Position numbers and translations under genes: made by a program | NCBI GenBank assembly: GCA_003223245.1 | Contig: QHYI01000151.1 | Span: 1-64,000 of the forward strand | Reading direction: 5' to 3' | Length of the DNA stretch: 64,000 nucleotides | From: Acidobacteriota bacterium | GTDB taxonomy: Bacteria; Acidobacteriota; Terriglobia; Acidiferrales; UBA7541 | Shown: piece after piece, positions 51,986-61,113 of the stretch | Position numbering within the stretch: position 1 is the first letter of the stretch | How the letters are laid out: every line of letters begins with the position of its first letter | Notes under the pieces: model-generated | Told to the model about the DNA's origin: nothing | Databases searched by the model: none | The model's input: only the letters and a program-made list of their open reading frames with translations

Positions 51986-52978
51986 TTACGTCGCCTTGTG
52001 GGCGGGCTGGAAGGCGTATTGGAAGCCCATTTCACAAATTTGGTCCAACTCGTTTTCGTGCAAGCCCATTTGTGCGGCGCCGGCGTATTCGTCGCAGAGC
52101 GTCGTATGAAATAGCGCAGGATCGTCGGTGGACAAGACAACCGGTATTCCGTGGCGGAAAAACGTCGGGAGAGGATGGTCCTCCATTCGTACATTTTCAC
52201 GGGCGAGTTGGCGGGCGAGCGCGCCGGTGCGCAAGTTGCTTTGCGGACAAATCTCCAGAGGGATTTTGCGTTCTGCAAGCAGATCCATTAATTCAGGATC
52301 CTTGATCGCCGCGATGCCGTGGCCAATGCGTTCCACCCCCAGTAATTCAATGGCTTCCCTTATTTTTTCAGGCCCGCCCATCTCGCCCGCATGAATCAAC
52401 CGATGCAAGCCGATTTCTGCGGCGCGGTCGTACACTTTGCGAAATCCCGCGGTGGACACCTGCAGTTCGTCGCCGCCGATGCCGAAGGCAAGGATTTCTT
52501 TTGAGGAGCAATTTTTGGCGGCTTCCACCACGGCCATGGCCGCTTCGGATCCGAATTGACGGGCAGCGTCAAACACCCAGCGAAGACGAAGGCCGCGGCG
52601 TTCGAATGGTTCGGTTGCGCGAAGCACAGCGTCGAAATTGGCTTCCGGTCGTTGCTTTCTCAGCAGCATCACGCCCACGGAGAGTGTGACTTCCGCATAG
52701 ACGACATGCTGTTCAAGCAAATGCTCTGCAAGGTTGGTTGCGACGAGTGCGTAGTCCTGCGGTTCACACAAAAACGAGGTCAGCCATTTGAACGTTTCTA
52801 AAAACCCTGGAAAGTCGCGAAAGGCATAGCGCTGGCGCACCTCTTGCTCGGTCACCTTGACTCCATGGCGAGCCATGAGCGTGCGCGCCGTGCTGGGCTC
52901 AGTGGAACCTTCCAGGTGCAAATGAAGCTCGGCTTTGGGAAGCGATGCGATTCGGGGAGAAAGTTCCGGCGCTGTCAT
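51986..52978 (-). CDS. add: Adenosine deaminase-family protein
   Basis: A zinc amidohydrolase of the adenosine/adenine/aminofutalosine deaminase family. The metal and catalytic motifs are complete: PKAELHLHLEGSTEPSTART (His-x-His), RLIHAGEMGGPEKIREAIEL (His, catalytic Glu), RIGHGIAAIKDPELMDLLAE, LEICPQSNLRTGAL and VVLSTDDPALFHTTLCDEYA (Asp pair). The protein is 330 aa. It should supply inosine for purine salvage; an aminodeoxyfutalosine deaminase role in menaquinone synthesis cannot be excluded from sequence alone. It lies 9 nt after the secreted hydrolase gene and 114 nt before the broken purS. Confidence 0.9.
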   Translation of the reverse strand: MTAPELSPRIASLPKAELHLHLEGSTEPSTARTLMARHGVKVTEQEVRQRYAFRDFPGFLETFKWLTSFLCEPQDYALVATNLAEHLLEQHVVYAEVTLSVGVMLLRKQRPEANFDAVLRATEPFERRGLRLRWVFDAARQFGSEAAMAVVEAAKNCSSKEILAFGIGGDELQVSTAGFRKVYDRAAEIGLHRLIHAGEMGGPEKIREAIELLGVERIGHGIAAIKDPELMDLLAERKIPLEICPQSNLRTGALARQLARENVRMEDHPLPTFFRHGIPVVLSTDDPALFHTTLCDEYAGAAQMGLHENELDQICEMGFQYAFQPAHKAT

Positions 52979-52987
52979 CCTGAAAAA

Positions 52988-53848
52988 TCAATGCGGCAGA
53001 CTTGGGCGGCCTGCGTTGGTCCAAGCTGTGAGCCAAAAAGAGCCTACATCCGTGGCGGCATCCGAGAGCTGGCGAATCAGAATGGCTCCTGCTTCATTGT
53101 AAAAGCGGTCGTAATAATCGTCGGTATAAGAGTGTTCGCCGCGGAGTGCGTTGCGGTCGGCCAGAAGAATCGATTCGAGCCAGCGGTGAGCGCGGAGACA
53201 TGCGTCAAACGCATGATCGGTAGGGTCATTGATGAACGATGGGTCATTGGGACGCATGGGAAAAAATGAGGAGTATCGGTCGATCAGGGTGCTACCGAAG
53301 CGGTCGTTGATTCCCGCCTGGCCGCTCAGGCGGCCATCGAAATTATCGGTCGTGCTGAAAGGGTCGTGGGCCTGCGCGACATAGTGCGCGAGGATGGCCG
53401 CATCCAGCTTAGCCTCCTCCCATTTTCCCAATTTGAAGGCGTTGGTCAGTTTTTCGCTGTAGACACCGATTTGCCACGGCAGGAGGCCGTTCGCTTCGAG
53501 TTTTATTCTGCCAAACTTCGTGACGGCGGCCTTGTAGCCGCGCGGCAATGCTTCGAAGGGAAAGCGTCCGTATTTGTCCAGGGCAATAAAGTCGTTGCGC
53601 TTCTCGGCGGGGTTTTTCGCCAGCGCGTCGAGAGGGTCGGTGACGTGCTGCGTAAGAAAGTTGCGGCTGGCTTCAAAAAAAGGGCGAATATCAGAGGGCA
53701 GAGTGTCCACGGCCTTATTGACCATGAGCCGGTGCGCATTCCTACCCCAAGCCTGGGCGGAACTGGGAAACGCGGCAAATGCAACCGCTGGGGCGAGCAG
53801 GGCGATTGCAGGAGATCTCAAATTTGTAGCTAGTTTCCAGTTCATCAC
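52988..53848 (-). CDS. Secreted zinc-dependent phospholipase C / S1-P1 nuclease-like protein
   Basis: A signal peptide (IALLAPAVAFAAFPSSAQA) is followed immediately by WGRNAHRLMVNKA. In this superfamily the mature N-terminal Trp is itself a zinc ligand, and the His after it is the next. Further ligands fall in HYVAQAHDPFSTTDNFDG (His/Asp) and ACLRAHRWLESILLADRNAL. The fold is the all-alpha trinuclear-zinc type shared by phospholipase C and P1 nuclease. Length is 286 aa. The substrate (phospholipid or single-stranded nucleic acid) cannot be decided. It lies between the permease and the deaminase genes, all on the same strand with 9-10 nt gaps, so a link to nucleic-acid scavenging is possible but speculative. 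Confidence 0.8.
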   Translation of the reverse strand: MMNWKLATNLRSPAIALLAPAVAFAAFPSSAQAWGRNAHRLMVNKAVDTLPSDIRPFFEASRNFLTQHVTDPLDALAKNPAEKRNDFIALDKYGRFPFEALPRGYKAAVTKFGRIKLEANGLLPWQIGVYSEKLTNAFKLGKWEEAKLDAAILAHYVAQAHDPFSTTDNFDGRLSGQAGINDRFGSTLIDRYSSFFPMRPNDPSFINDPTDHAFDACLRAHRWLESILLADRNALRGEHSYTDDYYDRFYNEAGAILIRQLSDAATDVGSFWLTAWTNAGRPSLPH

Positions 53849-53858
53849 GCAGCTTTCC

Positions 53859-55367
53859 TCATTGAGGCGTAGGCACGGCCAGGGCGCTCCGCTTGCGGCT
53901 ATAAAGGAAATAGATGACCAGTCCGATGGCCAGCCACACGAAAAAGCGAATCCAATTCTCTAGTGTCAGGCTGGCCATGAGCAAGAGGCAGGTGGCTATA
54001 GAAAGGCTCGGGATGAACGGCACCAAGGGCACGCGAAAACTGCGCGGGCGGTCCGGCTGGGACTTTCTCAGAATCAAGACCGCGATCGCGACCAACAAGA
54101 ATGCAAACAGAGTGCCGATGTTGGAAAGATCCGCGAGCGTCCCGATATCAAAAATTCCCGCAGGAATTCCCACGAAGATTCCCGCAACCCATGTCGCGAC
54201 ATGCGGCGTGCGAAACCGTTTGTGTACTTTCGAGAAAGCGCCGGGAAGCAGGCCGTCGCGAGACATCGCGAACCATACGCGCGCCTGACCGAGCTGGTAG
54301 ACGAGCAGGGAAGAGATCATGCCCATCAGCGCGCCGACGGTGACCCATTGTTGCAGCCGGCCCAAGCCAATATTGTGCAGCGCCGTGGCTACCGGCGCGG
54401 CGTCTCCTTTGAAGATTTGATAGGGCTGAATGCCAGTCAAAACCACGGCTACTCCAACGTACAGCGTAGCGCACACAAAGAGAGAAGCCATGATTCCCAA
54501 CGGAAGGTCACGCTTCGGGTTCTTGCATTCCTCGGCGGCTGTCGAAACGGAATCGAATCCGATATAGCTGAAGAAAACGATGGCTCCTCCGGTCAGAACG
54601 CCTTGCCAGCCATTTGGCATGAACGGGTGCCAGTTCACCGGCTTGATGTATTTCGATGCGAACACAATAAAGAGAAAAATGGCGACAAGCTTGATGGCCA
54701 CCATAATGCTGTTCGCGCCGGCAGACTCACGAATGCCCAAGACCAGCAGAACCGTGAGAAGCATGACAATCAGGAAGCCGATCAGGTTGAAATGAAGAGC
54801 CCAGCCGGTTGCCGGCGAGTACGCCGGAGTGCTTAACGCGACGGGCAGGTGAACGCCAAAAGTTTCCAGCAGGCTGTCAATGTACGCGGAAAAGCCAACG
54901 GCTACGGCCATATTGGAAACAGCGTATTCGAGGATCAGATCCCAGCCAATGATCCAGGCGACGAGTTCGCCGAGCGTGGCGTAAGTGTAGGTGTAGGCGC
55001 TGCCAGCGATGGGGATCATCGAAGCTAATTCCGCGTAGCAAAGCCCCGCGAACCCGCATACAACCGCGACCAAGAAGAAAGACAGCGCAATCGCCGGACC
55101 GGCGCCGGGGCGGCCGCTCATGCCCGTGGCATGCGCTCCATGGAGCAGCACGTCCAGAACAGGGGCCTTCAAAATGGAAGGATACTCGACCGATTCACCG
55201 GCAGCGGCGGTGCCGGTCAGCACGAAAATACCGGTGCCAATGATGGCGCCGATGCCAAGCGCAGTGAGGGTGATCCAACCAAGTGTCTTTTTGAGGCGTT
55301 TTTCGGGATTTTCGGAATCGGAAATTAGTTGGTCAATGTCTTTGCAGCGGAAAAGTTGTGAGGCCAC
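53859..55367 (-). CDS. APC-family amino acid permease (CAT-like)
   Basis: A proton-coupled amino-acid transporter with about 12-14 transmembrane segments in 502 residues. Family landmarks: LGWITLTALGIGAIIGTGIF (TM1 with the GxG break), LCYAELASMIPIAGSAYTYT, YATLGELVAWIIGWDLILEY, FFSYIGFDSVSTAAEECKNP (TM6 region with GFD and the charged loop), LPLGIMASLFVCATLYVGVA and VAIAVLILRKSQPDRPRSFR. The EECKNPKRDLPLGI loop is characteristic of the cationic amino-acid transporter branch. Substrate specificity is not readable. It is followed after 10 nt by the secreted hydrolase gene. The 145 bp before it, up to the helicase stop, are empty. Confidence 0.93.
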   Translation of the reverse strand: MASQLFRCKDIDQLISDSENPEKRLKKTLGWITLTALGIGAIIGTGIFVLTGTAAAGESVEYPSILKAPVLDVLLHGAHATGMSGRPGAGPAIALSFFLVAVVCGFAGLCYAELASMIPIAGSAYTYTYATLGELVAWIIGWDLILEYAVSNMAVAVGFSAYIDSLLETFGVHLPVALSTPAYSPATGWALHFNLIGFLIVMLLTVLLVLGIRESAGANSIMVAIKLVAIFLFIVFASKYIKPVNWHPFMPNGWQGVLTGGAIVFFSYIGFDSVSTAAEECKNPKRDLPLGIMASLFVCATLYVGVAVVLTGIQPYQIFKGDAAPVATALHNIGLGRLQQWVTVGALMGMISSLLVYQLGQARVWFAMSRDGLLPGAFSKVHKRFRTPHVATWVAGIFVGIPAGIFDIGTLADLSNIGTLFAFLLVAIAVLILRKSQPDRPRSFRVPLVPFIPSLSIATCLLLMASLTLENWIRFFVWLAIGLVIYFLYSRKRSALAVPTPQ

Positions 55368-55512
55368 CCATCTTCTCCGATCGCGCCCCCAAAGGCGGCG
55401 GAATCAAGTCACCCCATGCTGCATGGTGGAGTAAGAGCGAAACTTAATTTACTCTGAGATGCTTCGTGGTGCAACCTGCGGAGGATCCTTATGTTTCCAG
55501 AGTTGCGCTGCT

Positions 55513-57771
55513 TCAAGCTTGCTCAAGCTGCGCAAAGCGCTCGATGAATTTTTTTGTGCCGCGTCCAGGAAAACTCACAGAAACGCGGCGATCTTCATCA
55601 TCGCCTTCCACCCCTACGATGGTCCCGACGCCATAGCTTGGATGCCGCACCTTCCGCCCAAGCATGGGATTCGAATCGCCTGCGCGTTTGCCGGTTGAGC
55701 GCCCAAATGAATTGGGGCTTGCCGTTCGCCGCACAGGCGCTGCTGGTTTTTGTTCGCGGCGCACGCGGCGAAGGAATTCTTCCGGAGAATACGAATATTC
55801 GGGATCGGGCTCGTAGCGGCGCGTTTCGCCAATCTCCGCCAAAGAGCCTCGTACCGTCTCCACCAGTTCGCTGGGGACCTCCGCAAGAAAACGGGAGGGC
55901 AGGGAAGCGCGCAATTGCTGTTCATTGCCGAAAATACGGCGGTATACGGCGCGCGTGAGCGCGAGCGATTTTCGCGCCCGCGTCATTCCCACGTAAACGA
56001 GGCGGCGCTCCTCTTCGATTCCTTGGTCTTCGTTGATCGAGCGGCTGTGCGGGCAGATGCCTTCTTCCATGCCCGTGAGGAAAACATGATCGAACTCGAG
56101 CCCTTTGGTGCTGTGTAGGGTAATGAGAGTCACGCCGGGTTTGCCGTCGTATTGATCGGCGTCGCTCACAAGAGACGCCGCGTCGAGAAAATCGGCAAAC
56201 GTTTCTCCCCCTTCCATGCTCTCGGCCACGGCGCGCGCAAGTTCTTCCAGGTTTTCCATTCGCGCGACGTCTTCCGGGGTGTTGCGGTCCTTCAGCATGT
56301 CCATGTATCCGGATTCTTCCAGAACAACATGCAGAAACTCTGCCGGTTCTTTGGTCGAGAGCGCCTCCTGCAACTTGTGAATGAGTTCTTGAAAAGCCCG
56401 CAGCGGCGCAACGGCGCGGCCTGTCGTCCCACGCGAGACAGTTTTCTCGATGGCATTCCATAGTGGAGTTCCGTCGGAGCGCGCACTCTCCCGCAGCGCA
56501 TCGACAGTAGTCTTCCCGATACCGCGCGGCGGCAAGTTCAGCACCCGCAGCAAAGAAATATCATCCTCCGGATGCATCGCCAGGCGCACATAGGCAAGAG
56601 CATCTTTGACTTCAGCGCGGTGGTAAAAGCTGAATCCGCCGACCAGTTTGTAGCGGAGGCCTCGGCGGCGAAAGACTTCTTCAAAGGCGCGCGACTGCGA
56701 ATTGGTGCGATATTCCACCGCGCAGGTTTGGTCTGAGTCCTCGCTGAGAATGCGTTCCAATTCTCCGGCAACGTACTCCGCTTCAGCTTGCGGATCCCGC
56801 CCTTCAAAGTACTTTAGATTGACACCAGCGCTTTTCTCCGCTTTCAGCGATTTGCCCAGGCGCTCCGGGTTATTGGCGACCACGGCGCCGGCCGCATCAA
56901 GAATGTTCTGCGTCGAGCGATAATTGCGTTCCAGCTTGACGATACGTGCGGCGGGGAAGTCTCGCGAAAAGCTCAGCAGGATGGAAACGTCAGCGCCGCG
57001 CCAAGCGTAGATGGACTGATCTTCGTCACCCACGACGCAAAGATTTTGCTTCGGACCTGTGAGGAGCCGCATGAGTTCATACTGCACGTGATTGGTGTCT
57101 TGATACTCGTCCACGTGAATGTATTGAAAGCGTGCCTGCCACTTCTCGCGCGTAGCGGCCGATTCACGCAACAAACCTGCCGATCGCAGCAGCAAGTCAT
57201 CAAAGTCGAGAGCGTTGCTATCATGCAGCGCTTTTTCATACGCGCTGAAAACGTTGGCCGTCTGACGTCCGTCCTGGGTAAATGCTTCGGCGCGAACTTG
57301 CTCGGGAGTCTTGCCATGATTTTTCGCATAACTAATGCGGCTTAGTACGTTGCGCGGACCGAGTTCATCGGCGTCAATCTGCAACTTGGCCATCGCTAGT
57401 TTTACGGCGGCAAGTTGGTCGTCATCGTCGTAAATCGCGAAGTCGCGCGGCAGACCAGCCGCGGTAGCCTCGCGCCGAAGCAGGCGTGCACACAGCGAAT
57501 GAAACGTGGAAACCCACGGCTGCCCGGGACGGACGCCCGCTCGCAACAGCAAATCGGTGACGCGGTTGCGCATTTCCTCTGCGGCTTTGTTGGTGAAGGT
57601 CACCGCCAAAATCGATTCGGCAGGCACACCATTGGCGATCAAGTTGGCCATGCGGTAGGTGATTGCCCGGGTCTTGCCCGTACCCGCACCCGCAAGAATC
57701 AATACCGGGCCTTCCCGGGTTTCCACAGCTTGGCGTTGTTCCGGGTTCAGTTCTTCGAGAAGTTTCAGCAT
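55513..57771 (-). CDS. PcrA/UvrD-type DNA helicase
   Basis: A superfamily 1A 3'-5' helicase for repair and replication restart. All motifs are present: LNPEQRQAVETREGPVLILA (Q motif), AGAGTGKTRAITYRMANLIA (Walker A), LDFDDLLLRSAGLLRE, YIHVDEYQDTNHVQYELMRL (Walker B), VVGDEDQSIYAWRGADVSIL (III), VKLERNYRSTQNILDAAGAV (IV), VTLITLHSTKGLEFDHVFLT (V) and ERRLVYVGMTRARKSLALT (VI). The C-terminal tail RKVRHPSYGVGTIVGVEGDD is the UvrD/PcrA RNAP-binding Tudor-like module. I set the start at ATG 57771 (752 aa) because homology begins there; a start 12 codons upstream (57807) is possible, since no Shine-Dalgarno decides. Confidence 0.95.
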   Translation of the reverse strand: MLKLLEELNPEQRQAVETREGPVLILAGAGTGKTRAITYRMANLIANGVPAESILAVTFTNKAAEEMRNRVTDLLLRAGVRPGQPWVSTFHSLCARLLRREATAAGLPRDFAIYDDDDQLAAVKLAMAKLQIDADELGPRNVLSRISYAKNHGKTPEQVRAEAFTQDGRQTANVFSAYEKALHDSNALDFDDLLLRSAGLLRESAATREKWQARFQYIHVDEYQDTNHVQYELMRLLTGPKQNLCVVGDEDQSIYAWRGADVSILLSFSRDFPAARIVKLERNYRSTQNILDAAGAVVANNPERLGKSLKAEKSAGVNLKYFEGRDPQAEAEYVAGELERILSEDSDQTCAVEYRTNSQSRAFEEVFRRRGLRYKLVGGFSFYHRAEVKDALAYVRLAMHPEDDISLLRVLNLPPRGIGKTTVDALRESARSDGTPLWNAIEKTVSRGTTGRAVAPLRAFQELIHKLQEALSTKEPAEFLHVVLEESGYMDMLKDRNTPEDVARMENLEELARAVAESMEGGETFADFLDAASLVSDADQYDGKPGVTLITLHSTKGLEFDHVFLTGMEEGICPHSRSINEDQGIEEERRLVYVGMTRARKSLALTRAVYRRIFGNEQQLRASLPSRFLAEVPSELVETVRGSLAEIGETRRYEPDPEYSYSPEEFLRRVRREQKPAAPVRRTASPNSFGRSTGKRAGDSNPMLGRKVRHPSYGVGTIVGVEGDDEDRRVSVSFPGRGTKKFIERFAQLEQA

Positions 57772-57921
57772 TGGTCGGTGGTGTGCAAGAAAGATGGCAC
57801 ACGTCATGGTAACTGACCGCGACGACGTGCGCAAACGCTCTCGATGACTGGTCCCGATGACAAAGAATTGGAATGGTCTAAAGAATTTTTCGTGAGCCAC
57901 AGAAAAGGCCGAGTTCGTTGC

Positions 57922-58587
57922 CTACTGTTCTCCGGCCTGGCCTAGATCGATCTCAAAGTAGAGTAATGGACGGTCTTTTTCGAGCGCCACTATGTCTGGG
58001 ATGTACAGCCGTGCGCTATTCAGCAGATCGAATTGGCTCCGTAGGTCGAAATAAAGTAGCCCTTGTACAGCACTGTGCGGCGCAATAATGCTGGCCTTCA
58101 CTCCCGCTTCCCGAAGTTCCTGTTCCACTTCCAGCCATTTTTTATCGTGCCCCACTTTGGGTCCGCCGATGGGGATCGGAAACCTGCTCCTGGCCACATT
58201 TCTCGCTCCCGGCTTCAAAATCACATCAGCTGCTTCCTCGGATGTCAAAGGATCCAGGGCTTGGCGGTTATCTTCCGAAAGGTTGATGTTGAGGCGAATG
58301 CGCTCGAGGTTCACCTTCAGGCTATCATCCGAATCGTTGCGAAATGTCACCTGCACAGCGACAATCCCAGCCGCGTAGGGCGATTTCTTATGGAATTTTT
58401 CCTTGTAAAGCGCCGGGTTCCTCCACGGCTGCGCCGAAATGGTCATGCCCTCGTGGGATTCTAGTGCCGAAGTCTTGAGCGGGGCTTGCGACGGTGTTGC
58501 GCCTCTGAGGGGCACCAGATGCCAGCCCGCCATAACCACGAGGAAGAAGGTTAGCTTTCCGGTCGGGTTATAATAAACTTTTCTCAT
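57922..58587 (-). CDS. Exported protein of unknown function
   Basis: A 221-residue protein with an N-terminal signal (LTFFLVVMAGWHLVPLRGAT). The mature part looks mostly beta: GIVAVQVTFRNDSDDSLKVN, LERIRLNINLSEDN and GLLYFDLRSQFDLLNSARLY suggest an immunoglobulin-like fold. A loop FPIPIGGPKVGHDKKWLEVE is distinctive. I do not recognise a named family; similar exported proteins are frequent in acidobacterial genomes. It is divergent from the LPS core operon across a 94-bp gap and 150 bp upstream of the helicase. Confidence 0.7.
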   Translation of the reverse strand: MRKVYYNPTGKLTFFLVVMAGWHLVPLRGATPSQAPLKTSALESHEGMTISAQPWRNPALYKEKFHKKSPYAAGIVAVQVTFRNDSDDSLKVNLERIRLNINLSEDNRQALDPLTSEEAADVILKPGARNVARSRFPIPIGGPKVGHDKKWLEVEQELREAGVKASIIAPHSAVQGLLYFDLRSQFDLLNSARLYIPDIVALEKDRPLLYFEIDLGQAGEQ

Positions 58588-58681
58588 ATTGACGCCTTCG
58601 ATTCGTGGGAGATGCGCAGGGTTGCCCTGCGTGCGCGCCGCCTGATGCCGGCGGCTCGCGGACTAACCGGAGCCACGCATA

Positions 58682-60109
58682 GTGTATTTCATTTATAGCT
58701 TGCTGATGAGCCTGGCGGCCCTTTTGCTCACACCGTACTGGTTGGTGAAAGGCTTGCGTCACGGCAAGTATTTGTCCAATCTGCGGGAGCGCCTGGGCCT
58801 TTCTTTTCCTGCCTTGGCCAAGGCTCCGTCCGCTCGCGCGGGGGCAATTTGGATTCATGCTGTCAGCATCGGCGAAGTGCTTTCTGGCATTACCCTGGCC
58901 CGCCAGTTGAAAGCGGCTTACCCAGACAGACCGCTTATCATCTCCACGACCACGATTACCGGGCAAACGCTCGCTCGCCAGCGCATGTCCTTCGCTGATG
59001 CCATCATTTACTTCCCGTTGGACTGGAGTTTTTGCGTTCGCCGTGCATTGCATGCCGTGCGGCCATCGCTCGCTCTCGTGCTGGAGACCGAAATCTGGCC
59101 TAACTTTCTGCGCGAGGCTGGCCGGCGCAAAATCCCGGTTCTTTTTGTGAGCGGACGTATATCGGATCGCTCGTTTGCGCGTTACCAGCAATTTCTGGGC
59201 ATCTTTGGGTTTTTCCTGCGGCCGCTTCTGAAGGATGCGCTTTCTCATGCGGCCACCTTTCTGATGCAAAGTCAGAAGGATGCCGAGCGCATTCACGCTC
59301 TCGGCGCGCCGGCGGATCGCGTAACGGTCATTGGAAATTTGAAATACGACTCCGAGCTTCCTTCTCCCACGCCGCTCTCGAATTGGCTGGAGGCGGAGAT
59401 CAAACGCAGCGCGCGGTCCCCGCTGATCGTCGCTGGAAGCGTCGTGACTACCGAAGAACCTCTGGCGCTCATCGCTTTTGGAACGCTGCAAGGCGAGTAT
59501 CCCAACGCGTTGTTGGTTCTTGCTCCACGAAAGCCGGAGCAATTTACTTCTGCTGCCGAATATATCCATGAGTCTCACCGAAGATTTATTCGGCGCTCGG
59601 CCCTGCCGATTCCCGCTCCTTCGCAAGTCAGCGGGCGATCCAATAGTGCGGCCACGGCCAACTCCATGCCAGCCAACTCCGCGATTCCTCGCGAGGTTAC
59701 CGTTCTGCTCCTCGATAGCATCGGTGAGCTGGCTTCGCTTTATCGTTTGGCCGACGGCGCGTTTGTAGGAGGTTCGCTCGTCCCCTCGGGCGGCCATAAC
59801 ATTTTGGAACCGGCGGCGTTCGGCAAGGTTCCCATCTTTGGTCCTTCGATGGAGAATTTTGCGGAAATCGCATCGCGGTTCGTTTCTGCAGGCGCCGCGA
59901 TCCAGGTCGAAAGTCCCGAGGACGTTGGCGTCGCTTGGATTGAATTGTTTCGTAATCCGAAGCGCATGAAAGAGATGAGCGAAAAGGCGCGAAATCTTGT
60001 CGAAACCAGCCGCGGCGCCACCGACCGGGCGCTCACAGAGATTGCAAAACACTTGGATCGCGCGGCCAGCGTGCAAGATAGCCGCCAAACCGCGATCGGA
60101 GCATCATGA
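58682..60109 (+). CDS. waaA: 3-deoxy-D-manno-octulosonic acid (Kdo) transferase
   Basis: WaaA/KdtA adds Kdo from CMP-Kdo to lipid IVA on the inner face of the cytoplasmic membrane. The N-terminal anchor helix is followed by the GT-B halves: NLRERLGLSFPAL, WIHAVSIGEVLSGITLARQL (the family glutamate base region), LVLETEIWPNFLREAGRRKI, FVSGRISDRSFARYQ and the C-terminal SLVPSGGHNILEPAAFGKVP and IFGPSMENF. Length (475 aa) includes an insert of about 40 residues (SALPIPAPSQVSGRSNSAAT). GTG 58682 is the probable start. It opens a tight operon whose next gene overlaps by 4 nt. Confidence 0.95.
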   Translation: MYFIYSLLMSLAALLLTPYWLVKGLRHGKYLSNLRERLGLSFPALAKAPSARAGAIWIHAVSIGEVLSGITLARQLKAAYPDRPLIISTTTITGQTLARQRMSFADAIIYFPLDWSFCVRRALHAVRPSLALVLETEIWPNFLREAGRRKIPVLFVSGRISDRSFARYQQFLGIFGFFLRPLLKDALSHAATFLMQSQKDAERIHALGAPADRVTVIGNLKYDSELPSPTPLSNWLEAEIKRSARSPLIVAGSVVTTEEPLALIAFGTLQGEYPNALLVLAPRKPEQFTSAAEYIHESHRRFIRRSALPIPAPSQVSGRSNSAATANSMPANSAIPREVTVLLLDSIGELASLYRLADGAFVGGSLVPSGGHNILEPAAFGKVPIFGPSMENFAEIASRFVSAGAAIQVESPEDVGVAWIELFRNPKRMKEMSEKARNLVETSRGATDRALTEIAKHLDRAASVQDSRQTAIGAS

Positions 60110-61113
60110 TTTTTCCTCGGCCCATGCGAATCTTGCTTTACCCGCTGTCTGTCCTTTATGGGGTCGTGGTACGCGTTCGCGCACAACTTTATGCGAAGGG
60201 ATGGCTCAAACCGAGACGTTTGAACGGAACCGTAATCAGCGTAGGCAACCTGACGGTCGGCGGCACGGGCAAGACGCCCGTGGTGATCTGGCTTGCCGAA
60301 AAATTTCTTTCCGAAGGAAAACACGTGGCGATTCTCAGCCGTGGCTACCGCGGCTCGAATGGCACAAGCGATGAAGTTGAGCTCATGAGATTTCGGCTGC
60401 AGGGCCGGGTTATGTTCGGCGTTGGTAAGAATCGCTATGCGGAGGGCCGCAGGCTTGAAACGCAGCAACACATCGACATTTTCCTCCTCGATGACGGCTT
60501 CCAACACCTGCAGCTTGCCCGCGACTTGGACATTCTCTTAGTGGACGCATGGCGTTCGCCGCACGGGGAGCTATTACTTCCGGCAGGCCGTCTTCGCGAA
60601 CCCCTTTCCGCGATGCGTCGCGCAAGTCTGGTGCTTTTTACGCGCACGGAAACTGTCCCAGGAGCGTCTGAAGCAATCCAGAAGCTCGCGGAATTCCCGG
60701 TTTTTGCTGCGGCAACGCGCCTTCTTGGATTCCGGCGCTACGGCGGCGGAATCCAACTCCAATCGATACAAGAGATCGGTGCCGGACCATTTTTTGCTTT
60801 TTGCGGCATCGGAAATCCCGAAGCCTTCTTCCGCGATCTTCAAGCCTGGGGGCTATCCGTCTGCGGGCGGGAGGTTTTCGCAGATCATCATCGTTATACG
60901 GAACGAGATGCTTTGAAGATCCGGCAAGCTGGGAAAAATGCGGGTGCTAAGGCCTTCATTACCACGGAAAAGGACGCGCAAAATCTTTCTGGATTGCAAT
61001 TCGAGGAGGCTCCCTTATACATTTGCGCGATTGATATGGCGGTCAGTCCGGAAGCCGACTTCCGCAACATCTTAGATCGCTTGCTTGCCGCAAAGATGGG
61101 TGCCGCAGCGTGA
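60106..61113 (+). CDS. lpxK: Tetraacyldisaccharide 4'-kinase
   Basis: LpxK phosphorylates the 4' position of the lipid A disaccharide to give lipid IVA. The membrane-proximal N-terminus is followed by a P-loop (VGNLTVGGTGKTPVVIWLAE), SRGYRGSNG, and the catalytic-loop region FLLDDGFQHLQLARDLDILL with DAWRSPHGELLLPAGRLREP. The C-terminal FFAFCGIGNPEAFFRDLQAW and FADHHRYTERDALKI are typical. ATG 60106 overlaps the waaA stop by 4 nt (ATGA), and the end overlaps waaF by 4 nt (GTGA). Length is 335 aa. Confidence 0.95.
   Translation: MIFPRPMRILLYPLSVLYGVVVRVRAQLYAKGWLKPRRLNGTVISVGNLTVGGTGKTPVVIWLAEKFLSEGKHVAILSRGYRGSNGTSDEVELMRFRLQGRVMFGVGKNRYAEGRRLETQQHIDIFLLDDGFQHLQLARDLDILLVDAWRSPHGELLLPAGRLREPLSAMRRASLVLFTRTETVPGASEAIQKLAEFPVFAAATRLLGFRRYGGGIQLQSIQEIGAGPFFAFCGIGNPEAFFRDLQAWGLSVCGREVFADHHRYTERDALKIRQAGKNAGAKAFITTEKDAQNLSGLQFEEAPLYICAIDMAVSPEADFRNILDRLLAAKMGAAA

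Noticed and set aside
55554-55958. Plus-strand open frames opposite the PcrA/UvrD helicase C-terminus
   Set aside because: Shadow frames; the minus strand carries all SF1 helicase motifs.
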